Assembly (NCBI GenBank): GCA_963802575.1
Contig: CAWDJF010000005.1
Span: forward strand, 248,001 to 312,000
Direction of reading: 5' to 3'
Length of the DNA stretch: 64,000 nucleotides
From: DATFTE01 sp963802575
GTDB taxonomy: Bacteria; Acidobacteriota; Terriglobia; Terriglobales; Acidobacteriaceae
Shown: positions 42,080 through 50,264 of the stretch, in pieces
How positions within the stretch are numbered: position 1 is the stretch's first letter
Layout of the letters: each line of letters opens with the position of its first letter
Notes under the pieces: generated by a model
Told to the model about the DNA's origin: nothing
What the model saw: the letters and a program-made list of their open reading frames with translations, nothing else
Database searches by the model: none
Position numbers and translations under genes: made by a program

Positions 42080-42832
42080 ATGGCGAATATATTGAGAACT
42101 TCGAATCCCGCGCTCAATCCGAAGGCATTTCAAGTGGGCAACGCGACCTTTGGCGAGAGCATGACCGTCTCGGGTACGGTGAACAAGGCCGGGATTCTGT
42201 TGATCTGCGTAGTGGCGACCGCTGCATGGACGTGGCGGCAATTTCTCAGCGCGCCCGCACCTCAGACCATGGCGCCTTATGTAGCCGTGGGAGCCATCGG
42301 AGGCTTTGTTGTAGCGCTCGTTACCATCTTCAAGAAGACCTGGGCCCCAGTTACCGCGCCGCTTTATGCGCTGCTTGAAGGGTTGGTGTTGGGCGGCGTG
42401 TCAGCCTTGTTCGAACTGCGCTTTCCGGGGATCGCGATCCAGGCGGTGGGTCTGACGTTTGGAACTCTCGTGGCGCTACTGCTGGCTTACCGCTCGGGAA
42501 TGATCCGCGTTAGCGACAACTTCCGCCTCGGCGTCGTCGCGGCCACCGGGGGCATCGCGCTGTTCTATCTCGCCACGTTTGTGCTTGGCTTCTTCGGCGT
42601 TCACTTCACGTCTATCTACGGAGCCGGCCCGATTGGGATTGGGTTTAGCGTCTTCGTGGTTATTATTGCAGCGCTGAATCTTGTCTTGGATTTCGATTTC
42701 ATCGAGAACGCAGCCCGCGCCGGGGTGCCGAAGTACATGGAGTGGTACGCGGCCTTTGGGTTGATGGTGACGCTGATCTGGCTGTATCTGGAGATTCTGC
42801 GGTTGCTGTCGAAGTTGCGCAGCCGGGACTAG
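42080..42832 (+). CDS. Bax inhibitor-1/YccA family membrane protein
   Basis: 250 aa from ATG 42080 with AAGGAGG upstream. About seven transmembrane helices (GILLICVVATAAWTWRQF, YVAVGAIGGFVVALVTIF, YALLEGLVLGGVSALFEL, AVGLTFGTLVALLLAYRS, GVVAATGGIALFYLATFVLG, IGIGFSVFVVIIAALNLVLD, WYAAFGLMVTLIWLYLEIL). It is the YccA-type/Bax inhibitor-1 family, often linked to membrane protein quality control or calcium leak. Terminated by a hairpin at 42855. Confidence 0.9.
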   Translation: MANILRTSNPALNPKAFQVGNATFGESMTVSGTVNKAGILLICVVATAAWTWRQFLSAPAPQTMAPYVAVGAIGGFVVALVTIFKKTWAPVTAPLYALLEGLVLGGVSALFELRFPGIAIQAVGLTFGTLVALLLAYRSGMIRVSDNFRLGVVAATGGIALFYLATFVLGFFGVHFTSIYGAGPIGIGFSVFVVIIAALNLVLDFDFIENAARAGVPKYMEWYAAFGLMVTLIWLYLEILRLLSKLRSRD

Positions 42833-42854
42833 GGCGCGAGCGTCAAGCTTCAAC

Positions 42855-42881
42855 ACCCACGGCTTTGCCGTGGGTTTATTC
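42855..42881 (+). terminator. Rho-independent terminator
   Basis: ACCCACGGC-TTT-GCCGTGGGT then TTATTC. Confidence 0.85.
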
Positions 42882-42899
42882 TTGGTCGATTCACAGTGG

Positions 42900-42922
42900 C
42901 TGGCGGGACGCCGGCGCTACTT
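42900..42922 (-). repeat. Repeat family E
   Basis: CTGGCGGGACGCCGGCGCTACTT: reverse orientation of the 19517 copy. It lies just upstream of the oxidoreductase gene. Confidence 0.65.
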
Positions 42923-42931
42923 GAGGATTGC

Positions 42932-44833
42932 ATGGCTGAGAGAAAAGATCGGGAACTGGGGATGAATCGGCCCATCACGCGCCGGGATTTTCTCAACGGC
43001 GTGGCGATCGGCGTCGGCGGGTTGGCGCTTCCGGCGTGCGCCTTTGACGAGGCTGAGCACGCTCCCGAGAAGGTGGCCTCTTACTATCCTCCGGCGTTGA
43101 CGGGCATGCGCGGCAATCATGATGGAACTTATACCTTCGCTCATTCGCTGCGGGATGGAGATTTTTGGGAAGGCCAGGGTAGTCCTGCCAGTACCGGCGA
43201 AACCTACGATTTGGTGGTCGTAGGAGGCGGGATCAGCGGGCTCTCGGCGGCGTATTTTTACCGCAAACATGCTGGGAAGAGCGCGAAGATTCTGGTGCTC
43301 GACAATCACGACGACTTCGGCGGACATGCCAAGCGCAACGAGTTTCAGGCGGGCGGACGGATGGTGCTTGGCTACGGCGGCACGCAATCGATCGAGAGTC
43401 CGTCGGAGTATAGCGAGATTGCGATCGGGCTGCTGAGGGAACTGGGAATCGAGCCGCAGAGATTTTACAAGTACTACGATCAGAAGCTCTATTCCTCGAT
43501 GAAGTTGGGCACCGGAGTTTTCTTCGATAAAGAAACGTTCGGCGAAGATCGACTGGTTGCGGGCATGGGGACGTTGCCATGGAAAGAATTTCTGGCGAAG
43601 ACTCCGCTTTCGGAAGCGGCGCGCCGCGACATCGAACGGGTCTACACCGAGAAGGTCGATTATCTGCCGGGCTTATCGCGCGAGGAAAAACAAGCGCGGT
43701 TGGCCAAGATCAGCTATGCGGATTTCCTGACCAGGATCGTCAAGCTGAGTCCTGAGGTTTTGCCGTTCTTTCAAACCAAAACCGAAGACTTGTTCGCAGT
43801 CCACATTGAGGCAGTTCCGGCTCTGGCCTGCTTCGTCGCGGGCGACGATTATGATTTGCCGTTCCCCGGCTTCCAGGGCATGGGACTGCAGGAAACTGAA
43901 GGTCGCGGCACTGAAAAATCCGATCCCTACATCTTTCATTTTCCCGATGGCAATGCGTCGATCGCGCGCATGCTGGTGCGGTCGTTGATTCCCGGATCGA
44001 TCGGCGGGACGACGATGGAAGACATCGTCACGGCGCGCGCGGATTACAGCAAGCTCGATCAGGCAGCGTCTCCTATCCGCATTCGCTTGAACTCGACCGT
44101 GGTGCAGGCTCGCAATGCGAAGGGAAATCCGGGAGTCGATATTGCTTACATGCGCGGCGGAAAACTGGTAAGCGTAAAGGCGAAGAACTCGGTTCTTGCC
44201 TGCTACAACGGAATGATTCCGTATCTGTGTCCGGAACTGCCCGAGCAACAGCGCGATGCGCTCGCTTACATGGTGAAGGCTCCCTTGGTCTATACCCATG
44301 TGGCGCTTCGCAATTGGACATCGTTTCAGAAACTGGGGGTGCGCGACGTGATTGCGCCAGGTAGCTACCACCCCTATGTTGCGCTCGATTTCCCTGTGAG
44401 CATTGGAGAGTATAAGTTCCCTAGTAAGCCTGAGGAACCGATGGTGCTGTTCATGCTGCGCACGCCGTGCAAGCCGGGCTTGCCGGAACGAGAGCAGCAT
44501 CGCGCGGGTCGCGCTGAATTGATGCGGACACCGCTCTCTACGTTTGAGCGCAACATACGTGAGCAATTGGCGCGCATGCTGGGTCCGGCGGGATTCGATC
44601 CTGCGCAGGATATTCAGGGAATCACCGTCAACCGTTGGGCGCATGGCTACGCGCACGAATACAATTCGCTGTTCGATCCCGATTGGAAAGAAGGAGAGCA
44701 GCCTTGGGTGATAGGCCGCAGACCGTTTGGGCGGATTGCAATTGCGAATTCCGACGCGGGAGCGTCGGCCTATACCGATGCGGCGATCGATCAGGCGCAT
44801 CGTGCGGTGCAAGAGCTAGTTGCCAGTACCTAG
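42932..44833 (+). CDS. Tat-exported FAD-dependent oxidoreductase (spermidine dehydrogenase-like)
   Basis: 633 aa from the ATG at 42932; a second ATG (MNRPITRRDF) is at 42962. The N-terminus is a twin-arginine signal (ITRRDFLNGVAIGVGGLALP). A Rossmann FAD motif (YDLVVVGGGISGLSAAYFYR, about 90-110), then KILVLDNHDDFGGHAKRNEF. The rest matches the spermidine-dehydrogenase/NAD(P)-binding-like family, with RRDFLNG typical. The stop codon TAG comes from the family A repeat (AGTACC-TAG-TACCC). The small gene at 44848 follows by 14 bp. Confidence 0.87.
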   Translation: MAERKDRELGMNRPITRRDFLNGVAIGVGGLALPACAFDEAEHAPEKVASYYPPALTGMRGNHDGTYTFAHSLRDGDFWEGQGSPASTGETYDLVVVGGGISGLSAAYFYRKHAGKSAKILVLDNHDDFGGHAKRNEFQAGGRMVLGYGGTQSIESPSEYSEIAIGLLRELGIEPQRFYKYYDQKLYSSMKLGTGVFFDKETFGEDRLVAGMGTLPWKEFLAKTPLSEAARRDIERVYTEKVDYLPGLSREEKQARLAKISYADFLTRIVKLSPEVLPFFQTKTEDLFAVHIEAVPALACFVAGDDYDLPFPGFQGMGLQETEGRGTEKSDPYIFHFPDGNASIARMLVRSLIPGSIGGTTMEDIVTARADYSKLDQAASPIRIRLNSTVVQARNAKGNPGVDIAYMRGGKLVSVKAKNSVLACYNGMIPYLCPELPEQQRDALAYMVKAPLVYTHVALRNWTSFQKLGVRDVIAPGSYHPYVALDFPVSIGEYKFPSKPEEPMVLFMLRTPCKPGLPEREQHRAGRAELMRTPLSTFERNIREQLARMLGPAGFDPAQDIQGITVNRWAHGYAHEYNSLFDPDWKEGEQPWVIGRRPFGRIAIANSDAGASAYTDAAIDQAHRAVQELVAST

Positions 44834-44840
44834 TACCCAG
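44825..44840 (+). repeat. Partial family A repeat at a stop codon
   Basis: AGTACCTAGTACCCAG supplies the last residues (AST) and the TAG stop of the oxidoreductase. Confidence 0.7.
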
Positions 44841-44847
44841 AAAAAAC

Positions 44848-45111
44848 ATGGTCAAGAAGATTGCGATTGCCGTGCTTTTGGGCGCGGTTCTCCTTTACAG
44901 CGGAGACTACGCGATCTTTCGTCTGCGGCATTCTCCAACCGGTAGCGTGACGGTGCGCCGCTACTTGGCGATTCAGGAGAAGGCGAATCGCGTCGAGTAT
45001 GTGTTCAATGGCGAACAGCAGCAAACCTGCGCGCAATCGCTGTTTCCTCACATGGGATCGACGCCCTGCTGGTACCTCAGTCGCCACGCGGAGCAGCGCG
45101 TCGACATCTGA
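44848..45111 (+). CDS. Small membrane-anchored protein of unknown function
   Basis: 87 aa from ATG 44848 with one N-terminal transmembrane helix (KKIAIAVLLGAVLLYSGDYA). The soluble part has three Cys (QQTCAQSLFPHMGSTPCWYL) that may form disulfides or bind metal. Closely follows the oxidoreductase and is probably co-transcribed. Not recognised as a family. Confidence 0.6.
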   Translation: MVKKIAIAVLLGAVLLYSGDYAIFRLRHSPTGSVTVRRYLAIQEKANRVEYVFNGEQQQTCAQSLFPHMGSTPCWYLSRHAEQRVDI

Positions 45112-45220
45112 TGGCTCAGGCAACCATTCTTAAACCCTCCTTAATTCCAATTGTTTGAGCACTCTGCGCGCGGCATCTATAAGTCTTTCGTCATCATCTA
45201 ATGTATTGAGGATGATCAAT

Positions 45221-46255
45221 ATGAATATGAAACTGTCATGGATGAAAGCCGTAACGGGGTTCTTCCTGGCAGTGCTTCTATCTGCGCCAGGGTGGGGAGA
45301 CACCCGCGGCGCAAATTCGGCCCTGCCTGGAACGTTGAATTATGTGGAGGGACAGGTTTCGATGGGAGCGGAAACGCTCAATTCGAAATCTATCGGCTCG
45401 TCCCAGTTACAAACGGGCCAAGCCCTGACAACGGATAAAGGCAAAGCAGAGGTCTTGCTGACGCCCGGGGTATTCCTACGTCTGGACGATCACAGCTCTG
45501 CCACGATGATCTCGCCCAATTTGACCGACACGCAGGTCGAGATCACAAAAGGGCGCGCAATGGTCGAGGTGGCGGAGCTTTATAAAGCCAACGACATACG
45601 CGTTCTGCAGAACGGTTCTATCACGCAACTGCTGAAGCCGGGCTTATATGACTTTGACGCCGGCCGGAATCAGGTGCGCGTATTCGATGGAGAGGCGCTG
45701 GTTCGCGACGGCGACCACCAGATGAAGTTGAAGAGCGGACGTGAAGTTTCGCTCGACAACGGAGCCCCCTCCAAAGCACAGAAGTTCGACAAGAAGACCT
45801 TCGAAGCAAGCGACCTGTATCGCTTCAGCAGTCTGCGATCTTCGTATCTGGCGGAGGCGAACGTTGACGTGGCTCGTGGCTATGTCAGCGGGTATGGGTA
45901 CGGTCCGGGATGGTATGGCGGCGGCTGGTATTGGAATCCATGGTTTAGCGCCTACACGTTCATTCCGGGCGAGGGGATCTTTTACAGCCCGTTCGGTTAT
46001 GGATTTTATTCGCCATTCTGGGCGTTCAACGCTCCTTATTGGGGTGGAGGCTACTGGGGAGGGCATGTGCGACCGTTTGGACCGGGATACCGGCCCCCAA
46101 TTGCGCGTCCCGGACCGGTCGGGCACGCCGGATTTGCCGGTAGCGGAGCGGTCGCGCGTGGGAGTTCCGTGGGCGGTTTCCATGGTGGTGGGTCCATGGG
46201 AGGCGGCAGTTTCCACGGCGGCGGCAGCTTTGGAGGGTCCGCGGGACGCCACTAA
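45221..46255 (+). CDS. FecR-domain protein with Gly/Tyr-rich tail
   Basis: 344 aa from ATG 45221, 9 bases after GAGG. Signal MKAVTGFFLAVLLSAPGWGD. Residues about 40-190 are a FecR-type domain (TLNYVEGQVSMGAETLNSKS, ALTTDKGKAEVLLTPGVFLR, NGSITQLLKPGLYDFDAGRN, the sensor part of FecR). The C-terminal third is rich in Gly, Tyr, Trp and Pro (for example GYGPGWYGGGWYWNPWFS, SMGGGSFHGGGSFGG), low complexity. There is no adjacent sigma/TonB gene, so its partner is unknown; likely envelope associated. Confidence 0.82.
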   Translation: MNMKLSWMKAVTGFFLAVLLSAPGWGDTRGANSALPGTLNYVEGQVSMGAETLNSKSIGSSQLQTGQALTTDKGKAEVLLTPGVFLRLDDHSSATMISPNLTDTQVEITKGRAMVEVAELYKANDIRVLQNGSITQLLKPGLYDFDAGRNQVRVFDGEALVRDGDHQMKLKSGREVSLDNGAPSKAQKFDKKTFEASDLYRFSSLRSSYLAEANVDVARGYVSGYGYGPGWYGGGWYWNPWFSAYTFIPGEGIFYSPFGYGFYSPFWAFNAPYWGGGYWGGHVRPFGPGYRPPIARPGPVGHAGFAGSGAVARGSSVGGFHGGGSMGGGSFHGGGSFGGSAGRH

Positions 46256-46275
46256 AGGCATTCCGCGATAGGCAC

Positions 46276-46304
46276 CGGGGCGCTGCGGCGCCCCGTTCTT
46301 TTTG
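46276..46304 (+). terminator. Rho-independent terminator
   Basis: ACCGGGGCGC-TGC-GGCGCCCCGTTCTTTTT, 20 bp after the FecR gene. Confidence 0.85.
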
Positions 46305-46329
46305 TGCACAATGCGGAACTTCGCGTCCC

Positions 46330-46350
46330 TGAGTCATGAAACGTGACTCA
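46330..46350. promoter_or_regulatory. Inverted repeat TGAGTCA-N7-TGACTCA
   Basis: Perfect 7-bp arms (TGAGTCA-TGAAACG-TGACTCA) upstream of the FG-GAP gene; candidate operator. Confidence 0.4.
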
Positions 46351-46426
46351 CGGGAAGCTTGGGACTTCAACCGCACATTCCACGACTCGCGTTTGCTTTT
46401 TCAGGCAAAGTGAAAATCCTTTCACA

Positions 46427-46456
46427 TTGACACCTTTAGTCGACCCGCGCTAAATT
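46427..46456 (+). promoter_or_regulatory. Predicted sigma-70-like promoter of the FG-GAP gene
   Basis: TTGACA at 46427-46432 and TAAATT at 46451-46456, spacer 18. About 78 bp upstream of the start codon. Confidence 0.45.
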
Positions 46457-46533
46457 TCCGCAGCCCTTCTGCTACGAACGTTGCGCCTGCCACTTCGAAT
46501 TCGATCTTTCGCGAAGCCGACCAAAAGGAACCT

Positions 46534-47955
46534 ATGAAAGCGACAGCCTTGATTGTTTCTGCCCTGGTATTGAGTTCGATTGGAGCCGCCATCGCCGCAA
46601 ACCGTTCTTTTTCCGCCACTCCCCTTACGCCCGCAGCTCTGAACTTTCTCCGGACCGACTATCCTACCGGCGGTTTTCCAGAGGGCATTCTCACAGCGGA
46701 CTTCAATCACGACGGCAAGCAGGACGTCGCCGTGGCGGACTTCGGAGGCAACACCGTCAGTGTGTTTTTGGGAAACGGCGATGGCACGTTTCAGGCTCGC
46801 GTCGACTATGCGACAGGCAACGGCCCTTACGGAATTGGCACGGGAGACGTCAACGGAGACGGGAAGCCGGATCTGCTGTTGACCAACTATTACGATTCCA
46901 CGGTTAGCGTGTTGTTGGGCAATGGCGATGGCACTTTTCAGACGCACAAAGACTACGGGACAGGAGTCGACCCGAAGTCGGTCGTAGTTGCGGACTTTAA
47001 CGGAGATGGCAAGCAGGATTTGGCGGTCACGAACTATTTTATCGGGACCGTCAGCATCCTGCTCGGGAACGGCGATGGCACCTTTCAACCAAAGGTGGAC
47101 TATTCGGCGGAGTCCCAGCCGCAGTCGGTGGCGACCGCGGATTTCAATGGAGACGGAAACGCTGACCTCGCAGTCGCGAACTTTCTAAGCAACACAGTGA
47201 GCGTCCTGCTCGGCAAAGGCGATGGTACTTTCCAGTTACAGGTCATCTATAGCGCGGCCTCCGAGCCGCTCAACATCGCTGCCGGAGACGTCAACAAAGA
47301 CGGGAAGCCAGATCTGGTCACGGCCAACTACGGCACCAACTCGGTGAGCGTATTCCTTAACAACGGAGACGGAACTTTCAAGGCGCATGTCGATTATCCC
47401 GTGGGGACGCAGACCTTCGCCGTCGCCATCGGGAACTTCAATGGAGACGCCAGCCCCGACCTGGTCACCGCGAACTACGGCACCAACAACGCCAGCGTGC
47501 TGCTTGGGAATGGCGATGGAACTTTCCAGACCCATGTGGATTTTGCCACAGGTAAAGAACCCGGCTCGGTAGCTGCCGCGAGTTTCACAGAGAGCGGAGC
47601 CACATCGCAGGACGTAGTCACATCGAACGGCCTGGACGCCACCATCAGCGCCTTGTTGAACGCCGCGGCAACGCACGCCAAGCTCACGAGTTCGCCCAAT
47701 CCTTCGGTTCAAGGTCAAACGGTGACTTTCACAGTGACGGTTACGGCATCGTTGACCGGATTGTCGACTCCGACGGGAAGCGTGGTTTTCCAGATCGGAT
47801 CGAAGAAGAAGACCGTCGCACTCGTGAGCGGCAGCGCCAGTTTTGCTACTTCTCAATTGGCAAGCGGCAAATACAAAGTAAGGGCCTCGTACTCCGGAGA
47901 TACGAACTTCAATGCAAATGTGTCGAACGTGGTGGTGCAAACCGTCAATCCATGA
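46534..47955 (+). CDS. FG-GAP/VCBS repeat surface protein with Ig-like tail
   Basis: 473 aa with signal peptide (MKATALIVSALVLSSIGAAI). About seven tandem repeats of roughly 50 aa, each with a calcium-binding-like motif D-N-D-G-K-D-L (ADFNHDGKQDVAVADFGGNT, GDVNGDGKPDLLLTNYYDST, ADFNGDGKQDLAVTNYFIGT, and so on) plus the phrase VLLGNGDGTFQ: the integrin-like FG-GAP/VCBS propeller. The last about 85 residues are a Big_3-like immunoglobulin domain (FTVTVTASLTGLSTPTGSVV, KYKVRASYSGDTNFNANVSN). Likely surface-displayed; function unknown. Confidence 0.88.
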   Translation: MKATALIVSALVLSSIGAAIAANRSFSATPLTPAALNFLRTDYPTGGFPEGILTADFNHDGKQDVAVADFGGNTVSVFLGNGDGTFQARVDYATGNGPYGIGTGDVNGDGKPDLLLTNYYDSTVSVLLGNGDGTFQTHKDYGTGVDPKSVVVADFNGDGKQDLAVTNYFIGTVSILLGNGDGTFQPKVDYSAESQPQSVATADFNGDGNADLAVANFLSNTVSVLLGKGDGTFQLQVIYSAASEPLNIAAGDVNKDGKPDLVTANYGTNSVSVFLNNGDGTFKAHVDYPVGTQTFAVAIGNFNGDASPDLVTANYGTNNASVLLGNGDGTFQTHVDFATGKEPGSVAAASFTESGATSQDVVTSNGLDATISALLNAAATHAKLTSSPNPSVQGQTVTFTVTVTASLTGLSTPTGSVVFQIGSKKKTVALVSGSASFATSQLASGKYKVRASYSGDTNFNANVSNVVVQTVNP

Positions 47956-48040
47956 GGGCCAAGTTGCATAACGCACAAAAGCGCCCTGAAGTTTCCGTCT
48001 ATTTCTGCCGATAACTTTCCTGTAAGCCCATGTCTGGGCT

Positions 48041-49966
48041 GTGATGCCTATGTGTGTACTCTCCGCGTCGCTGCTGTTGATCGTGTGCCATGCTCGTCCT
48101 GCCGTCGCGGGTGAAGTCCTCCCTGGCAATCTGGAGTCATGGAGTGGATGGCTAGTGGGGATTCTCGTCATCCTCTTGGCTTGGCAGCAGTGGCGCCTTT
48201 ATCGCTTTCGTCAGCAGGCGGCGAAGCGCGAGGAATTGTTCCGCATTGTCGCAGAAAATGCCGCCGACATGATTGCCTTGGTCGATACGAAAGGACGGCG
48301 GCTGTACAACAGTCCGGCTTACGAGAAAGTGCTGGGCTACAAGGTGTCGGAGCTAGCCAAGACCTCGGCGTTCGCGCAAATTCACCAGGAAGACCGCCTC
48401 AAAGTGTTGGAAGCAGCACGCGAAGCGAAACGCACGGGTGTCGGGAAGAAGTTGGAGTATCGCATCCGGCACAAGGATGGAAGCTGGCGCGTCCTCGAAT
48501 CGATTGCCAGCACCATCAGGAACCGGCATGGCGCCGTGGAGAAGCTGGTGATCGTGAACCGGGATATCACCCAACGAAAGCGCGCCGAGGAACTGCTGGA
48601 GCACAATTCATTTCACGATACGCTGACCGGCCTTCCCAACCGTCGCCTCTTTCTCGACCGGCTGCAACATGCGCGAGGACGCGCTAAGCGCAATCCGAAT
48701 TATCAGTATGCGGTGCTGGTCGTAGATGTGGATGGCTTCCATGCCTTCAACGAGCGTCTGGGGCAAGCGGCGGGCGACCGCATGATTCTCGAGATCGGAA
48801 AACGGCTACAGGCCAGCTTGCGCGAGGACGATACGGTGGCGCGTCCTGAGGGACGTTTGCCCATTCCTGATCCTCTTCTCTCGCGGCTGGGAGGCGACGA
48901 GTTCACGCTGTTGCTGGAAGACATTCGCGATCCCAGCGATGCGTTGCGCGTGGGGGAGAGGATTCAGTCGGCGTTGGCGATGCCGTGGCCGGAGGAGGGC
49001 CGCGAAGTGCTGGCTTCGGCGAGCATTGGAATCGGACTCAGCACATCGATGCACGAGCGCGGCGAAGATCTGCTGCAAGAAGCCGACACGGCTATGCGTC
49101 GAGCCAAGGCCCTCGGCGGATCCCGCTGCGAGGTCTTCGACGAGGCCATGCATTCACAAGCGACGAACCGCCTGCAGTTGGAGGCTGAGCTGAGAACTGC
49201 GATCGAGAAAAGTCATTTTCAACTCTACTACCAACCCATCGTTCACCTGAGCACCCGGCAAGTCGCCGGCTTTGAAGCTCTGCTGCGGTGGCGGCATCCG
49301 GAGAAGGGCATTATCTCTGCCGACAAATTCATTGCTGTGGGGGAGGATGTAGGGCTTGTCGTAGCCGTGGGGAAGTGGGTTGTGTTCGAAGCGTGTCGGC
49401 AGATGCAGGAATGGCGAACCAGGTTTCCCCATCTCGCCGCTGCACGGATGACGGTGAACGTTTCCGCCCGACAGCTGGCGCATCAGAATCTCTCCGCGGA
49501 AATCAAGGCAGCTCTGCAGCAGTCGCAGCTGTATCCGGCGAATCTCGTCGTGGAAATCAGCGAGAGCGCCGCCCTAGCGGACCCCAAGGGCACCCACGAA
49601 TTTATCGGCGACTTGAAGACTCTTGGCGTGGGGGTCAGCCTGAGCGAATTCGGATCAGATCATTCGTCCCTGAGTTGGTTGCGGCGCTGGCTGGTGGACG
49701 AAATCAAGATTGACCGCAAGATCGTGGCAAGCGTGCTGACCGATCGCCATCAAAGCGAGATGGTCGCGCTGATCGTCGGCATGTCGCGGATCCTGAAGTC
49801 GAAGGTCGTCGCCGAAGGCATCGAAAGCACCCTGCAACTGGGACAACTCGAGTCGCTGGGATGTGATCTTGGTCAGGGATACCTGTTTTCGCATCCGCTG
49901 GACGCCGGACGGGCCGAGGAATGGTTGCTGCTCCAGGTCAAACGGGCAGCGGTGGGGAAAGAATAA
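48041..49966 (+). CDS. PAS-GGDEF-EAL protein with degenerate EAL site
   Basis: 641 aa (GTG 48041, ATG one codon later). N-terminal membrane segment (GWLVGILVILLAWQQWRL). PAS/PAC (about 65-185). GGDEF domain (about 188-355) with an intact GGDEF signature (RLGGDEFTLLLED, 284-288), so c-di-GMP synthesis is plausible. EAL domain follows with FEALLRWRHPEKG (412). The catalytic loop DDFGTG is replaced by SEFGSD (about 535-540), losing the metal-binding Asp pair, so the phosphodiesterase is probably inactive and may act as a c-di-GMP sensor. The ELTES-like glutamate (VVEISESAAL) and IKIDR lysine are retained. Confidence 0.9.
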   Translation: MMPMCVLSASLLLIVCHARPAVAGEVLPGNLESWSGWLVGILVILLAWQQWRLYRFRQQAAKREELFRIVAENAADMIALVDTKGRRLYNSPAYEKVLGYKVSELAKTSAFAQIHQEDRLKVLEAAREAKRTGVGKKLEYRIRHKDGSWRVLESIASTIRNRHGAVEKLVIVNRDITQRKRAEELLEHNSFHDTLTGLPNRRLFLDRLQHARGRAKRNPNYQYAVLVVDVDGFHAFNERLGQAAGDRMILEIGKRLQASLREDDTVARPEGRLPIPDPLLSRLGGDEFTLLLEDIRDPSDALRVGERIQSALAMPWPEEGREVLASASIGIGLSTSMHERGEDLLQEADTAMRRAKALGGSRCEVFDEAMHSQATNRLQLEAELRTAIEKSHFQLYYQPIVHLSTRQVAGFEALLRWRHPEKGIISADKFIAVGEDVGLVVAVGKWVVFEACRQMQEWRTRFPHLAAARMTVNVSARQLAHQNLSAEIKAALQQSQLYPANLVVEISESAALADPKGTHEFIGDLKTLGVGVSLSEFGSDHSSLSWLRRWLVDEIKIDRKIVASVLTDRHQSEMVALIVGMSRILKSKVVAEGIESTLQLGQLESLGCDLGQGYLFSHPLDAGRAEEWLLLQVKRAAVGKE

Positions 49967-50264
49967 TGGCAGAGACGGTGGGATTCTATTACCGTTTTCC
50001 ACCCGCGAGCAAATCCGCCGCGGGTTGTATCTCTGATCGGGTGGCTGCGATGCACTAAATCCCGCAGCCGGGACAGATTCGTTTTCTGAGCGTGGGTCAT
50101 CGGGATCGCCGCAACGCCCACAAAAGTGAGACAATCCGTTTTTATTGCGAGGTGCAACTGGCTTTCCAGGCGCGGCATCCTGCGAAGCGCCGTAAAATTT
50201 GTTCTTCGTCTAGATCGAATCATCGAGACAATGTAAAGTTCAGTTCGAAGCAACAGGAAACGCA

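Noticed and set aside
42896..42931. Upstream extension of the oxidoreductase gene
   Set aside because: The extra residues lie in the family E repeat; ATG 42932 is preferred.
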